Of a stretch of 64,000 nucleotides of DNA, positions 43,509-52,826 are shown in pieces. Below the pieces are notes generated by a model. The model saw only the letters and a program-made list of their open reading frames with translations, had not been told where the DNA came from and did no database searches. Numbering within the stretch: position 1 is the first letter of the stretch; every line of letters begins with the position of its first letter. The stretch is from Bacillus_AB infantis_C (GTDB lineage Bacteria > Bacillota > Bacilli > Bacillales > Cytobacillaceae): contig NZ_JBNILH010000015.1 of NCBI RefSeq assembly GCF_050107595.1, positions 22,404-86,403 of the forward strand. Reading direction: 5' to 3'. The translations under genes were made by a program, and so were the position numbers.

Positions 43509-43940
43509 CTAGTATAAAACTCCAAATTGCTGTGATGCGCAGCCATGGCATGTATCCCTGTCAAACCGATGCTCCTTGGCAACCTTATCACCGCAAAACT
43601 GGCACGTCCGGTAGTGCCGTTTTCTTGTGTTAATGGTCTTAAGCAGCAAATCAAGCATGATGGCCTGCTGTTCTTCTTTGTTCAAGGTTTGAATGGCTTT
43701 CCAGGATAACGAATGTTTGGTATAAATGCCAGGCTCCGGGGCCGGAATAGGCCCATCCCATTGTACAGCCTCATAACCAAAGTCCAGTCCTGCCTCAGTA
43801 AAACGGATATAAACTTCTGGTTCATCGGCAAATCCTTCAAGCTTAAAATAAGCGGTCTGATGATCAGTAAAACTGTTAATGAAGTATTGGTCATACAGGG
43901 ATTCAATCCAGGTGGAAACCTTCATTTTAAATAATTTCAT
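43509..43940 (-). CDS. Hypothetical protein with C-terminal zinc ribbon
   Basis: 143 residues. An unrecognised N-terminal domain (residues 1-100) is followed by CQFCGDKVAKEHRFDRDTCHGC, two CxxC pairs that should bind one zinc ion. The start ATG at 43940 has AGGAAGC upstream. It lies between the DUF4085 gene and the asnS leader without obvious functional link. Confidence 0.6.
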   Translation of the reverse strand: MKLFKMKVSTWIESLYDQYFINSFTDHQTAYFKLEGFADEPEVYIRFTEAGLDFGYEAVQWDGPIPAPEPGIYTKHSLSWKAIQTLNKEEQQAIMLDLLLKTINTRKRHYRTCQFCGDKVAKEHRFDRDTCHGCASQQFGVLY

Positions 43941-44079
43941 TGTGAGCTTCCTTTTGGCTTTTTCCTATTATTATAGCATTCTTGATAGTTATGTGACGCT
44001 GATCATCCATATCATTTCAGCACTATATGATATATTGGAATCTATACATAACCCATTAGATTTCTGTTTAATTGAAACA

Positions 44080-44169
44080 GGGCCAAGGGGCCTGACCCCT
44101 TGGCCCAAACTAAGCCGAGGAATCTGACCCCTGGCTCAAACCAAGCCAAGGGGCCTGACCCCCTGGCTC
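44080..44169 (+). repeat. REP array, locus 27 (three hairpins, no T tracts)
   Basis: GGGCCAAGGGG...CCCTTGGCCC, GCCGAGG...CTGGCTC and GCCAAGGGG...CCCCTGGCTC, joined by CAAACTAA and AAACCAA instead of T-rich linkers. It is an atypical subfamily between divergent genes. Confidence 0.8.
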
Positions 44170-44259
44170 AAACCCGCCCCCCCATGCTGTTTAACCCGCC
44201 AAACTATCGGCAATAATGCATAATGAAGAGAATAATCTGCCCTGCAACCAATATCCCAG

Positions 44260-44288
44260 TTGAAACTATCCTCCTCTTCGATTAATAT
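44260..44288 (+). promoter_or_regulatory. Sigma-A promoter of the asnS T-box transcript
   Basis: TTGAAA, 17-base spacer, TAATAT just upstream of the T-box leader. Confidence 0.5.
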
Positions 44289-44302
44289 ATATGGTGTTGA
44301 AC

Positions 44303-44560
44303 TAAACAAACGAAATCGATGATGAGGACAAGTAGCTGGTGCTGTAATCTAAAGCGAGTCAGGGATGGTGTGAGCCTGGTGAGGATGCATGAGTGAAGAA
44401 CACCTCTGAGTTCTAACCGAAAAGGCTCACTGAGTAGGCTTAGACGTGTCCGGGACGTTATCTGCCGGAATTGATAAGCTGGCCGCCTATTGCGGCAATG
44501 TGGGTGGTACCGCGGAAGCAAAGCCTTTCGTCCCTTTTAGGGGGACGTAGGCTTTTTTTT
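44303..44560 (+). promoter_or_regulatory. T-box leader, Asn-specific
   Basis: Stem I starts near GATGAGGACAAGTAG. The specifier codon in the GAAGAACACC context is AAC (44399-44401), asparagine. The conserved T-box TGGGTGGTACCGCGG (44501-44515) pairs with uncharged tRNA. The terminator is the stem AAAGCCT...AGGCTTT followed by eight T (to 44560). Uncharged tRNA-Asn should allow read-through into asnS. Confidence 0.92.
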
Positions 44561-44589
44561 ATGAACACTATTTTTTAGGAGGATCAATC

Positions 44590-45981
44590 ATGATTAAAGC
44601 AACTGTTAAAGAGCTGTACAGAGATCCTGAAGCCCATTTGAATGCTAAAGTACGTATTACCGGCTGGGTCCGTACTTCCCGCGATTCAAAGACTTTCGGC
44701 TTCCTTGAAGTCAATGACGGCACTTTCCTTAAAAATGTCCAGGTCGTTTACGGAGATGAGCTGCCGAACTTTAAAGAGATCACAAAAGCGGCAATCAGCT
44801 CTACTGTTTCTATAGAAGGTTCTATCGTTCTGACGCCTGACATGAAGCAGCCATTCGAAATGAAAGCCGAGCAGATTACGATTGAGGGGAAATCAAACTC
44901 AGATTATCCGCTTCAAAAGAAGAAGCACTCTTTTGAATATCTGAGGACGATAGCGCATCTTCGCCCGCGCACCAATACGTATTCAGCGGTTTTCCGGATC
45001 AGGTCTTTGGCATCTTATGCGATCCATAACTTCTTCCAGGAAAAAGGCTTCATCTACGCTCAAACTCCTGTCATCACAGGAAGTGACACAGAGGGTGCAG
45101 GCGAAATGTTCCGTGTTACAACCATGGACATGAACAATGTCCCTAAAACAGATGAAGGGGACGTTGACTTCAGCAAGGACTTCTTCAACGGGGAAGCCAA
45201 TCTGACAGTCAGCGGGCAGTTATCAGCAGAAGCTTTTGCTCTTGCCTTCCAGAAGGTGTATACGTTCGGGCCGACTTTCCGGGCAGAAAACTCCAATACA
45301 ACACGCCATGCGGCTGAGTTCTGGATGGTTGAGCCGGAAGTCGCATTCGCAGAGCTGCCTGATATCCTTGATCTGGCAGAAGATATGATCAAGCATGTCA
45401 TTCAGTATGTGCTGAACGAAGCGCCTGAGGAAATCACATTCTTCAACAGCTTCATCGATAAGACTCTTATCGAAAGGCTGAATACAGCGCTGAATACTGA
45501 ATATGCACGCGTGACTTACACGGATGCAGTCGAGCAGTTGAAGCAATCAGGCGAGAAGTTCGAATATCAGCCTGAATGGGGAGCAGACCTGCAGACAGAG
45601 CATGAGCGTTATTTGAGTGAAGTCATTTACAAGCGTCCTGTCTTTGTTACAGACTATCCAAAAGATATCAAAGCTTTCTATATGAGAGCGAATGATGATG
45701 GCAAAACAGTTGCCGCTGCAGACCTGCTCGTGCCGGAAATCGGCGAGCTGATTGGCGGAAGCCAGCGTGAGGAGAGAGAAGAGCTTCTTTCACAAAGAAT
45801 CACTGAGATGGGCATGGACCTGAAGGACTACTGGTGGTACCTTGAGCTCCGCAAATATGGCGAAACGAAGCACTCCGGATTCGGAATCGGCTTTGAGCGC
45901 CTGATCATGTATCTAACAGGCATGAAGAACATCCGTGACGTTATTCCTTTCCCTCGTACTCCGGGGAATGCAGAATTTTAA
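44590..45981 (+). CDS. asnS: Asparaginyl-tRNA synthetase
   Basis: 463 residues, the standard bacterial AsnRS length. N-terminal OB-fold anticodon-binding domain (VRITGWVRTSRDSKTFGFLEVNDG), then the class II catalytic core with motif 2 (TFRAENSNTTRHAAEFWMVEPE) and motif 3 (GFGIGFERLIMYLTG). It charges tRNA-Asn with asparagine. The ATG has AGGAGG upstream. Expression is controlled by the T-box leader. Confidence 0.97.
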   Translation: MIKATVKELYRDPEAHLNAKVRITGWVRTSRDSKTFGFLEVNDGTFLKNVQVVYGDELPNFKEITKAAISSTVSIEGSIVLTPDMKQPFEMKAEQITIEGKSNSDYPLQKKKHSFEYLRTIAHLRPRTNTYSAVFRIRSLASYAIHNFFQEKGFIYAQTPVITGSDTEGAGEMFRVTTMDMNNVPKTDEGDVDFSKDFFNGEANLTVSGQLSAEAFALAFQKVYTFGPTFRAENSNTTRHAAEFWMVEPEVAFAELPDILDLAEDMIKHVIQYVLNEAPEEITFFNSFIDKTLIERLNTALNTEYARVTYTDAVEQLKQSGEKFEYQPEWGADLQTEHERYLSEVIYKRPVFVTDYPKDIKAFYMRANDDGKTVAAADLLVPEIGELIGGSQREEREELLSQRITEMGMDLKDYWWYLELRKYGETKHSGFGIGFERLIMYLTGMKNIRDVIPFPRTPGNAEF

Positions 45982-46000
45982 TTCTCAGCGAAATTATTTT

Positions 46001-46040
46001 AAAAAGCCTGTCTGCTATGCCAATAGCGGACAGGCTTTTT
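46001..46040 (+). terminator. Intrinsic terminator after asnS
   Basis: AAAAAGCCTGTC(T)GCTAT / ATAGCGGACAGGCTTTTT stem with a T run. Confidence 0.9.
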
Positions 46041-46145
46041 CTATTGGTTTTCAGTAAGCCGGCAGTGGAGGCCGGAACCATTTTTGAGAACCGAAATACA
46101 CTGAAAGCATTGAGAGCCTAAACGCAGGACGGGGGAAGTGACAGC

Positions 46146-47042
46146 ATGGGAATCATATTAGCCGTTTTCTGTGCCATAGCTTATTCTTTCAACTATATAT
46201 TCATCCAGCTTGGCATGAAAAAATCACCGCAGGATAATGGCAGTTTCCTGTCTCTGTTCATCTGTGTGCTGACCGTGACGGGGATTTACGGATCGATGTT
46301 CCTTTTCGGAGAAAAAGAGATGGGGCCAGTAAGCTGGATCGGAGTCTCTTTTTATATGCTGGCAGGTTTTTGTACGGTATTTCTGGGCAGGACCCTGCTG
46401 TTTGCAGGTATTCGAAAAATAGGCTCCTCCAGGGCGGCAGCACTGAAAAATGCTGCTCCGGTATTCACCATTATCTTGGCTGTCCTATTTTTGGAAGAAC
46501 AGATTTCCCTTCTGGCCGGGAGTGGCATCCTGGTAATCCTTACTTTCCTTTTTCTGCAGGCAAGATATGACTTTCGTTCTGCAAGCGATCACCCGAAACA
46601 AAAGGATAAATCGGGATTCATGCTGGCACTCGCTGCCGCCATCTGCTTTGGCATTGGGCAGGGGCTGAGAAAATTAGGCATCATGTACGATTCTGACGCA
46701 GTCTTGGGTTCATTGATAGGCTCCGTATTTGCCCTGTTTGTTTTTGTGTTGATGGAAATGGGCAGGAAGCAGCTGAAGCTGACATTGGCGCGGAACTTTA
46801 GAAAGATTAATCTATATTTTGTGGCAGCCGGCATTGTGACAGGGCTTGCCCAGGTCTCTTTTTTTGTCTCTCTGCTCTATACCAATGTATCGTATGTCAG
46901 CACCATAGCAGCAATTGAGCCGATTATAACGATTATCCTGGCCAGAATACTGCTGGCGGGCGAAGAGAGGATCAATCTAAGACTGATTGTCACAGCTTGT
47001 GCCGTCTTCCTGGGGACGTTTATTATCGTTATGGGCCAGTGA
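46146..47042 (+). CDS. EamA (DMT superfamily) transporter
   Basis: 298 residues with ten hydrophobic segments in two EamA repeats (FLGRTLLFAGIRKIGSSRAAALKNAAPVFTIILAVLFL is the end of repeat 1; AAIEPIITIILARILLAGE of repeat 2). A drug/metabolite exporter of unknown substrate. The ATG is preceded by GGGGGAAG. No clear operon partner. Confidence 0.88.
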   Translation: MGIILAVFCAIAYSFNYIFIQLGMKKSPQDNGSFLSLFICVLTVTGIYGSMFLFGEKEMGPVSWIGVSFYMLAGFCTVFLGRTLLFAGIRKIGSSRAAALKNAAPVFTIILAVLFLEEQISLLAGSGILVILTFLFLQARYDFRSASDHPKQKDKSGFMLALAAAICFGIGQGLRKLGIMYDSDAVLGSLIGSVFALFVFVLMEMGRKQLKLTLARNFRKINLYFVAAGIVTGLAQVSFFVSLLYTNVSYVSTIAAIEPIITIILARILLAGEERINLRLIVTACAVFLGTFIIVMGQ

Positions 47043-47251
47043 CGGTTAAAATGGTTGCAGCAGGTGATAAGAAGCTGGGGATAGAATAAGGATACTAACA
47101 GACAATTGCTGTATCAGCCATTATGTATATAAGGAACATATTGATGATGCAGGCAATCTCTCCTGCACGGCGAGTGCCTTTTAATCTTGCTGTAACGGAG
47201 GAGGGGTTCTGCAATCTCAGATAGGACAAGCACGATAACAGGAGGACTGAA

Positions 47252-48232
47252 ATGATCAATATAGGGATAATCGGAACAGGCTGGTTCAGTGAAGTGCACG
47301 CAAAGATATTGATGGAAATGGAAGAGGTAAACCTGACGGCAGTTTGCGGAACAAGCCTTCCAAAAGCGATGGGCTTTGCAGAAAAGTTTGCCGGGATGAG
47401 AGGATATGATGATGTTGAGGAGATGCTTGACGGGGAGCGCCTGGATGCCGTTTATCTATGCGTGCCTCCCTTTGCCCATGGAGAAATTGAACTTCAGCTG
47501 ATCAAAAGGGGGATTCCTTTCTTCGTTGAAAAACCTGTCGGGACAGGCATGGAAGCTCCTGAAATCATATTATCCGCCCTCAAGGAAAAGCCGGTCATCA
47601 CTTCTGTCGGCTATCATTTCCGCTACCGTGAAACAGCAGCAAGATTAAAAACTGAGCTGGAGGATGCGGTCCTTGGGATGGTGACCGGCCAATGGATGGG
47701 TTCCATGCCGCCTGTCCAGTGGTGGCGTGATTTTGCCAAATCAGGAGGGCAGCTGGTTGAACAGACTACTCATATCATTGATTTTCTCAGGTATGCGGCT
47801 GGAGAGGTTGAAGAAGTATCTGCAGTCTTTGGAAGCCGGGTATTAGAGAATATGCATAAAGGTGTTACAGTACCCGATGTTGGTGCGGTGACCCTGAAAA
47901 TGAAGAATGGACCATTGGCAGTCATTTCAAACACATGTATTCTGCCTGAGGGAGATTCTAAAATAGGCATCGATTTTTTTCACAGCAAGGGGATTTTCCA
48001 GCTTGATCAGGAAGGGCTGACAAAAAGGGAGAACGGAATTGTAACAGAATGGAAGGATCAGGACAGCCCGTATATATTAGAAGCACGCACTTTTATCCAT
48101 GCAATCAGGACAGGGGACGCTTCGGGGATTAGATCGGACTATTTTGATGCCTGCCGGACCCAGGAGGTTGCCGCAGCTGCTGTGGAATCAGCCAGGACCG
48201 GCAGATCAGTAAGAATAATGGACGATTTTTAG
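47252..48232 (+). CDS. Gfo/Idh/MocA family oxidoreductase
   Basis: 326 residues. NAD(P)-binding fold at the N-terminus (IGIIGTGWFSEVHAKIL), catalytic-region Lys in VEKPVGTGM, and the substrate-domain motif GGQLVEQTTHIIDFL with the conserved His. Such enzymes oxidise sugars, inositols or related polyols; the substrate is unknown. The ATG has CAGGAGG upstream. The 209-base gap before it contains no recognisable regulatory RNA. Confidence 0.88.
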   Translation: MINIGIIGTGWFSEVHAKILMEMEEVNLTAVCGTSLPKAMGFAEKFAGMRGYDDVEEMLDGERLDAVYLCVPPFAHGEIELQLIKRGIPFFVEKPVGTGMEAPEIILSALKEKPVITSVGYHFRYRETAARLKTELEDAVLGMVTGQWMGSMPPVQWWRDFAKSGGQLVEQTTHIIDFLRYAAGEVEEVSAVFGSRVLENMHKGVTVPDVGAVTLKMKNGPLAVISNTCILPEGDSKIGIDFFHSKGIFQLDQEGLTKRENGIVTEWKDQDSPYILEARTFIHAIRTGDASGIRSDYFDACRTQEVAAAAVESARTGRSVRIMDDF

Positions 48233-48297
48233 CTTTTCTGGAAAAACGGGTTGCAGGCGGCCTTCACTTGGTCAGAGGGGAAGCGCAGGAAAAAATG

Positions 48298-48331
48298 AAG
48301 GGGAAGCTTGTTTTGGCTTTTCCTTATTTTG
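48298..48331 (+). terminator. Intrinsic terminator after the Gfo/Idh gene
   Basis: Ten-base stem AAGGGGAAGC / GCTTTTCCTT (two G-U pairs) followed by ATTTTGTT. Confidence 0.55.
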
Positions 48332-48441
48332 TTGTGTAAAAAGTTAGAGATATGTCGATTTTTTACAATAACCTTACATGAATTTAACTTTAAAGTAGTA
48401 CATTTGGAGTATAGAATTTTTGTTAGGAAGGTATTTTTTTG

Positions 48442-49170
48442 ATGACAACTATGCTGTTTGAATCTACAGAAGATCAAAACTTCCATGTGTTCAATTTCTA
48501 TCATGCGTTCCAGCCTATTTTTGATTTGGCGGATCACTGTATTGCTGGATATGAAGGACTGATCAGAAGCTTTAAAATCAATAATCCGGAAGTATTATTT
48601 GCGTTGGCAAAACAGAATGGGAAGCTGTATGAGCTGGATATTTTTTCGATTTTTCGAAGCATCAGCACATTTGAACATCGAACTTCAGCTGCTGCGTCTG
48701 CCAGGCTATCTGTAAATATTTTCCCATCCACATTGCTGGAGCCGGCTTTTTTATGGAAAATTGATGACATAATGAGGAATACATCATTAAAGCCGGAGCA
48801 GATAACGTTTGAACTGAATGAGGCCGAATCGGTTGTTTCTTTAAACAAACTGAAGGAAGCTGTCCAAAGCCTGAAGTCACTTGGCTTCAGAATTGCACTG
48901 GATGACCTTGGAAAAGGGCAATCTTCTTTGCGGATCGCTTTGGAGCTTGAACCGGATATCATCAAGCTTGACCGCTATTTTTGTGAAAATCTGGAGGAAT
49001 CTGCAAAAAAGCAGAAGTTTCTTTCCTGGATTGCTTCTTATTTTGTCAGTGAGGGTGCAGCGGTTACGCTTGAAGGCATTGAAACTGCGGAGCAATTAGT
49101 GATTGCCAGGCAGGCCGGCATCCCATTGGGACAAGGATATTATCTGGGGCGGCCCAGCACTCATCTATAA
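48442..49170 (+). CDS. EAL-domain protein (c-di-GMP phosphodiesterase-like)
   Basis: 242 residues, a stand-alone EAL domain. The name motif reads EGL; other active-site elements are present in modified form: NIFPSTL (Asn), ELNEAE (Glu, normally ELTE), DDLGKGQSS (Asp pair, normally DDFG), KLDRYF (Lys), LEGIET (Glu) and GQGYYLGRP (Gln). The metal and catalytic residues seem kept, so activity is possible but reduced or regulatory. The next gene, 26 bases downstream, is a CBS-GGDEF protein, so the two form a c-di-GMP turnover unit. Confidence 0.88.
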   Translation: MTTMLFESTEDQNFHVFNFYHAFQPIFDLADHCIAGYEGLIRSFKINNPEVLFALAKQNGKLYELDIFSIFRSISTFEHRTSAAASARLSVNIFPSTLLEPAFLWKIDDIMRNTSLKPEQITFELNEAESVVSLNKLKEAVQSLKSLGFRIALDDLGKGQSSLRIALELEPDIIKLDRYFCENLEESAKKQKFLSWIASYFVSEGAAVTLEGIETAEQLVIARQAGIPLGQGYYLGRPSTHL

Positions 49171-49196
49171 TTATGTATTGAAATGAAGGTGTCGTT

Positions 49197-50171
49197 ATGC
49201 AAGCGACGATTGGAGAAATCGCCGAGAGAGTGATGTTTGTAGCTCCTTCGACAAAATGCGAATATGTGTATTCCATTTTTAAGGAAACACCGGAGATTGA
49301 AGGGGTGGTTGTCTGCCTGGACAGCCGGCCGGCAGGGCTGGTCTCGAAGACGAAATTCTATCAGAAATTATCCACTCAGTACGGGTTTGATCTGTTCATG
49401 AAACGGAAAGTCGAACTGGTCATGATACCGGATCCTCTTGTGATCGACCACTCTGTGCCCATTACCGAAGCCAGCGCCCTGGCCATGGACCGGACACAGG
49501 AGCAGCTTTATGATTATGTGATCGTAACAAAAGAAGACCTGCTGATCGGCATTGTCAGCATCCGGAATCTGCTGATGAAGCTGGCGGAGGAACAGATCAG
49601 CATTGCACGTTATTCAAATCCGCTCACAGGCCTTCCAGGCAATTTCGAAATTAAAAATGCACTCAAGAAGGCACTTGCTTCTGAAAAATATACTGTGCTT
49701 TATATTGATATCAACTCATTTAAAACCTTCAATGATACATTTGGATTCAAAATCGGCGATGAAGTCATCCAGGAAACAGCAGCGATTCTGAAAGATGAGC
49801 TGGCTGCAGGTCCCATCAGCAGCCAATCCTTTATCGGACATATCGGGGGAGATGATTTTATTGCGGTTTTCCCCCATCATAACTATCAAAATATCTGCTC
49901 GGCCATTCTCGGAAGATTTGATGATTTTGCCCGTTCATTCTACTCAGAAGAAGAGCTGAAGGAAGGCTGCATCCAGGCAGTAAACCGGATGGGAATCCAG
50001 GAAAGCATTCCGCTGCTGGGCTTATCCATTGCAGTCGTGCAAAATACAAATATGAACTTCCATACAATTGAAGAACTGAGCATAGAAGCCGCACGCCTTA
50101 AAAAGTGGTGCAAATCATTCCGCAGGAGTGTTTACCTTACCATAGAAGAAAAGGGCCCTTGCCAGGTCTAA
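49197..50171 (+). CDS. CBS-pair GGDEF-domain protein (diguanylate cyclase-like)
   Basis: 324 residues. Two CBS motifs (residues 1-130, MQATIGEIAERVMFVAPSTKCEYVY and VTKEDLLIGIVSIRNLL) are followed by a GGDEF domain with LTGLPGN, YIDINSFKTFND and the active-site motif HIGGDDF near residue 217. GGDDF is compatible with catalysis; no RxxD inhibitory site precedes it. The CBS pair may bind adenine nucleotides or another ligand. It pairs with the upstream EAL gene. Confidence 0.9.
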   Translation: MQATIGEIAERVMFVAPSTKCEYVYSIFKETPEIEGVVVCLDSRPAGLVSKTKFYQKLSTQYGFDLFMKRKVELVMIPDPLVIDHSVPITEASALAMDRTQEQLYDYVIVTKEDLLIGIVSIRNLLMKLAEEQISIARYSNPLTGLPGNFEIKNALKKALASEKYTVLYIDINSFKTFNDTFGFKIGDEVIQETAAILKDELAAGPISSQSFIGHIGGDDFIAVFPHHNYQNICSAILGRFDDFARSFYSEEELKEGCIQAVNRMGIQESIPLLGLSIAVVQNTNMNFHTIEELSIEAARLKKWCKSFRRSVYLTIEEKGPCQV

Positions 50172-50514
50172 TGGGGAACAGTTTGTGAAAGGTAAAGTCC
50201 TGATTGTAAACGGATGCATTTTTGTCCGCTCTTCATCCCCCCTTATGGATGGAATAGCATTGAACTGTCTGCAAATTTGGAGGGCCGAGGCCTTATTTTC
50301 TTTTTATATAAAAACCTATGAATATAAAAGGTGCCTGACCCGGGGCTCCTTTTCTTTATTTTTGCGCTAATACTCCTCAACCCCCCCCCCGCAGAGGGTT
50401 TTCGAAAGAATGGCAAAGTGAGTTTATCTTTTTAAAAAAGACAGCAAATACAAGAGATAGGCTGTAAATATGGTACACTGTAAAAATGATAATAGAGTAA
50501 AGGCAGGAAATATT
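50172..50514. other. Intergenic region with a degenerate hairpin and a poly-C tract
   Basis: Holds AAAAGGTGCC...GGGGCTCCTTTT (50326-50353), a near-perfect hairpin resembling a REP core that may terminate the GGDEF transcript, and ten consecutive C at 50381-50390. I see no gene. Confidence 0.5.
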
Positions 50515-51387
50515 ATGACTGAAACAAGAAAGCATAAGTCGAACAAACTTAAGTTTGCTATGAGGGTGCTGCTGGTCATCCTCGGGGGAATCATAGCTGC
50601 GTATGGACTGGAAACCGTATTGATTCCGAACGATGTATCTGACGGAGGTGTCACAGGCCTCAGTATCGTTGGGGCGCAATTATTTCAGCTTCCATTAGGG
50701 ATTTTGATCGCGGTCCTGAATATCCCGTTTATCTGGCTTGGGTATAAGCAGATTGGTAAAACGTTTGCGATCCTTTCCATCATCGGAATTGCCTCCCTGG
50801 CTATAGGGACAAGCATGATGCACCATACCCCGGCGATCATTGAAGGCGATACCTTGCTTGTCACCGTGGTGGGGGGGATCATCCTTGGTTTTGGCATGGG
50901 GCTGGCACTGCGCAACGGCGGTGCATTGGATGGCATTGATATGCTTGCTGTGCTGCTGTCCCGGAAATTGCCGTTCGGGACGAGCGATATCATTCTCTTC
51001 TTAAATATCTTTGTGTTTATCTTTGTTTCAACCGTGTTTGGCCTGCAGGGAGCCATCCTGTCAGCCATTGCTTACTTTATCGCTTCCAAAGTCATTCATA
51101 TCGTTGAGGTGGGACTGAGCGGATCTAAGACTTTCCAAATCATCACCTCTCAGCCGGCTTTAATGGTAGAAACCATTCGCGACCGCCTGGGCCGCAGTGC
51201 GACTTATAAAGAAGTCTACGGAGGCTTTTCCCATGAAAAATTCAGGGAAATCACCTGTGTCATCAACCGCATGGAAGAAACCAAGCTGAAAGAAATCATT
51301 AATGAAATTGACCCCGATTGCTTTGTTACCGTTTATGATGTGTCAGAAGTAAAAGGCGGGAATTTCAGGAAAAAGGATATCCATTAA
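50515..51387 (+). CDS. YitT family membrane protein (DUF2179)
   Basis: 290 residues from the ATG at 50515 (GGCAGGAA upstream; the frame before it lacks a good site). Five or six membrane segments (VLLVILGGIIAAYGLETVLIPNDVSDGGVTGLS is the YitT signature) and a C-terminal cytoplasmic DUF2179 domain (YGGFSHEKFREITCVINRMEETKLKEII). The function is unknown. A terminator follows. Confidence 0.9.
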   Translation: MTETRKHKSNKLKFAMRVLLVILGGIIAAYGLETVLIPNDVSDGGVTGLSIVGAQLFQLPLGILIAVLNIPFIWLGYKQIGKTFAILSIIGIASLAIGTSMMHHTPAIIEGDTLLVTVVGGIILGFGMGLALRNGGALDGIDMLAVLLSRKLPFGTSDIILFLNIFVFIFVSTVFGLQGAILSAIAYFIASKVIHIVEVGLSGSKTFQIITSQPALMVETIRDRLGRSATYKEVYGGFSHEKFREITCVINRMEETKLKEIINEIDPDCFVTVYDVSEVKGGNFRKKDIH

Positions 51388-51395
51388 TAGAAAAG

Positions 51396-51434
51396 ATGCC
51401 TGTTCCAGCACAAACTTTGGAGCAGGCATTTTTT
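51396..51434 (+). terminator. Intrinsic terminator after the yitT-like gene
   Basis: Eleven-base stem ATGCCTGTTCC / GGAGCAGGCAT with one G-U pair, followed by six T. Confidence 0.88.
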
Positions 51435-51499
51435 ATGGAAGGAATTGCTGAGTTTTAATCGAAAGTAAATATTAATATGTAGAAAACCAGGAGGTTATG

Positions 51500-51895
51500 A
51501 TGGGAAGATTAATTCATTTTGAGATTCATGTTGATGATATGGAGCGTGCGAAAAAGTTTTATGGGGACGTGTTTGGCTGGTCGTTTCAGGACTGGAGCGA
51601 ATATGCGGGGATGCCATACTTTGGGGCAGTAACAGGTGAAGACAGTGCAATGGGGATCAATGGGGCATTAATCAAGCGCCAGACTCCGCCTCCGGAACCC
51701 GGTCAGCCAGTAAACGGCTACTCCTGTACCCTGGGTGTAACTGATTATGATAGTACGGAAGCAAAAATCATTGAGTACGGCGGAAAGGTTGCATTGCCGA
51801 AATATGCTCTGCCGGGGATGGCGTGGCAGGGTTATTATGTGGATACAGAAGGCAATATCTTTGGGATTCATCAGCCGGATAAGGGTGCGAAATAG
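51500..51895 (+). CDS. VOC superfamily (glyoxalase/bleomycin-resistance fold) protein
   Basis: 131 residues with two beta-alpha-beta-beta-beta modules (LIHFEIHVDDMERAKKFYGDVFGW and YYVDTEGNIFGIHQP). The His in HFEIHV and the Glu in DTEGNIFGI are the usual metal-ligand positions. No specific reaction can be assigned. The ATG at 51500 is taken over 51497 because of spacing from AGGAGG. Confidence 0.85.
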   Translation: MGRLIHFEIHVDDMERAKKFYGDVFGWSFQDWSEYAGMPYFGAVTGEDSAMGINGALIKRQTPPPEPGQPVNGYSCTLGVTDYDSTEAKIIEYGGKVALPKYALPGMAWQGYYVDTEGNIFGIHQPDKGAK

Positions 51896-51900
51896 GGCAA

Positions 51901-52104
51901 GTGCTGAAATTTCTGCGTAAATCAAGGAAGAATTTTTATATAGTACTATTTTTGATCCTGACAACTTGGTTTATTTTGTATGACTTTCTCACAAAAAAGG
52001 AAATTGAACTTTTATTTAATATTCTTCAAGGTGCTGTGTTTGTGGCTGTATATGTTTTCTTGGATTGGGCCTTTGGCAGAAAAGATAAGCGCAAAAAGAA
52101 ATAA
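51901..52104 (+). CDS. Small membrane protein
   Basis: 67 residues, GTG start, immediately after the VOC gene. Two hydrophobic segments (about 12-28 and 38-57) and a basic tail (GRKDKRKKK), which by the positive-inside rule should face the cytoplasm. Unknown family; a weak ribosome-binding site makes the call tentative. Confidence 0.45.
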   Translation: MLKFLRKSRKNFYIVLFLILTTWFILYDFLTKKEIELLFNILQGAVFVAVYVFLDWAFGRKDKRKKK

Positions 52105-52223
52105 GGACTTGGGCATTTCCTTGTATGGGAGATGCTTTTTTATTTTGTTTGAACAAAAGGAACTTTTTTCCTTTTTGCTCGTATAAATGGCTAAGGATTT
52201 TTTAGCAAAGGGGGAGGCAGGAG

Positions 52224-52424
52224 ATGTTTTATAAGGATATACAAACGGCAGTGACAGCCTTATTTTTCTGGTGGCCATTTCTTCTCCTGTATCAGCGGGT
52301 AGCCAACCGCTATCCGGAAAAGAACACTTGGAAAAAGGATATCCTGTCTTCTTTTTTCCAAAGCATCATGATTCTTATGCTGCTGCCAGTGCTGCGATAC
52401 ATTTTGAACTATTTTGGTTACTAA
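52224..52424 (+). CDS. Small membrane protein
   Basis: 66 residues, ATG with GGGGGAGGCAGGAG upstream, a strong ribosome-binding site that supports translation. Two hydrophobic segments (TALFFWWPFLLLY and MILMLLPVLRYIL). It is followed after 27 bases by the next gene, with which it may form an operon ending in a secreted metallopeptidase-like lipoprotein. Confidence 0.55.
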   Translation: MFYKDIQTAVTALFFWWPFLLLYQRVANRYPEKNTWKKDILSSFFQSIMILMLLPVLRYILNYFGY

Positions 52425-52451
52425 AATGGTTTGTGCGAAGGGAGAGAATTG

Positions 52452-52826
52452 ATGCGGGTCAAAAATATTCTTATCATGGTATCTATTTTTCTGAATATAG
52501 GATTAGGCTATTTTGTGTATAAAGAAGTGACAGAACCAGATCCTGCTGGAGTCGGGCTGTCGTTCCGGGAAGCGGTTAGAACAGAGAACTATGAACTTGC
52601 GAGAACGCTTTTGGCTGAAGGAAGGGACGCGCATATATCGGAAGACCTGCTGAAACAGATCCATGATATAACGGGAGCCGGTACAAGCTTTCAGACATAT
52701 GAGCTATTAAGGTTTGAGAATGGAGAAATGGTGCTCTTGTATCTAACTCCTGATGATCGGTATGAAATACAGGATATAGTGATGGTGCCGGAAGAGATGA
52801 AAGGGGTGTTTGCTGATGAGTACTAA
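52452..52826 (+). CDS. Membrane-anchored protein of unknown function
   Basis: 124 residues from the ATG at 52452 (GGGAGAG upstream). One N-terminal membrane anchor (ILIMVSIFLNIGLGYFVYKEV), then a small soluble domain rich in acidic residues, probably extracellular. No family is recognised. It overlaps the following lipoprotein gene by 11 bases, so they are coupled. Confidence 0.6.
   Translation: MRVKNILIMVSIFLNIGLGYFVYKEVTEPDPAGVGLSFREAVRTENYELARTLLAEGRDAHISEDLLKQIHDITGAGTSFQTYELLRFENGEMVLLYLTPDDRYEIQDIVMVPEEMKGVFADEY

Noticed and set aside
47043..47251. Riboswitch or T-box in the gap before the Gfo/Idh gene
   Set aside because: Only a five-base stem (GCAGG...CCTGC) and no conserved leader motif could be found.
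50381..50390. Poly-C tract as a phase-variation switch
   Set aside because: It is not inside a gene, and no promoter with critical spacing around it could be identified; a chance or assembly-related homopolymer is as likely.
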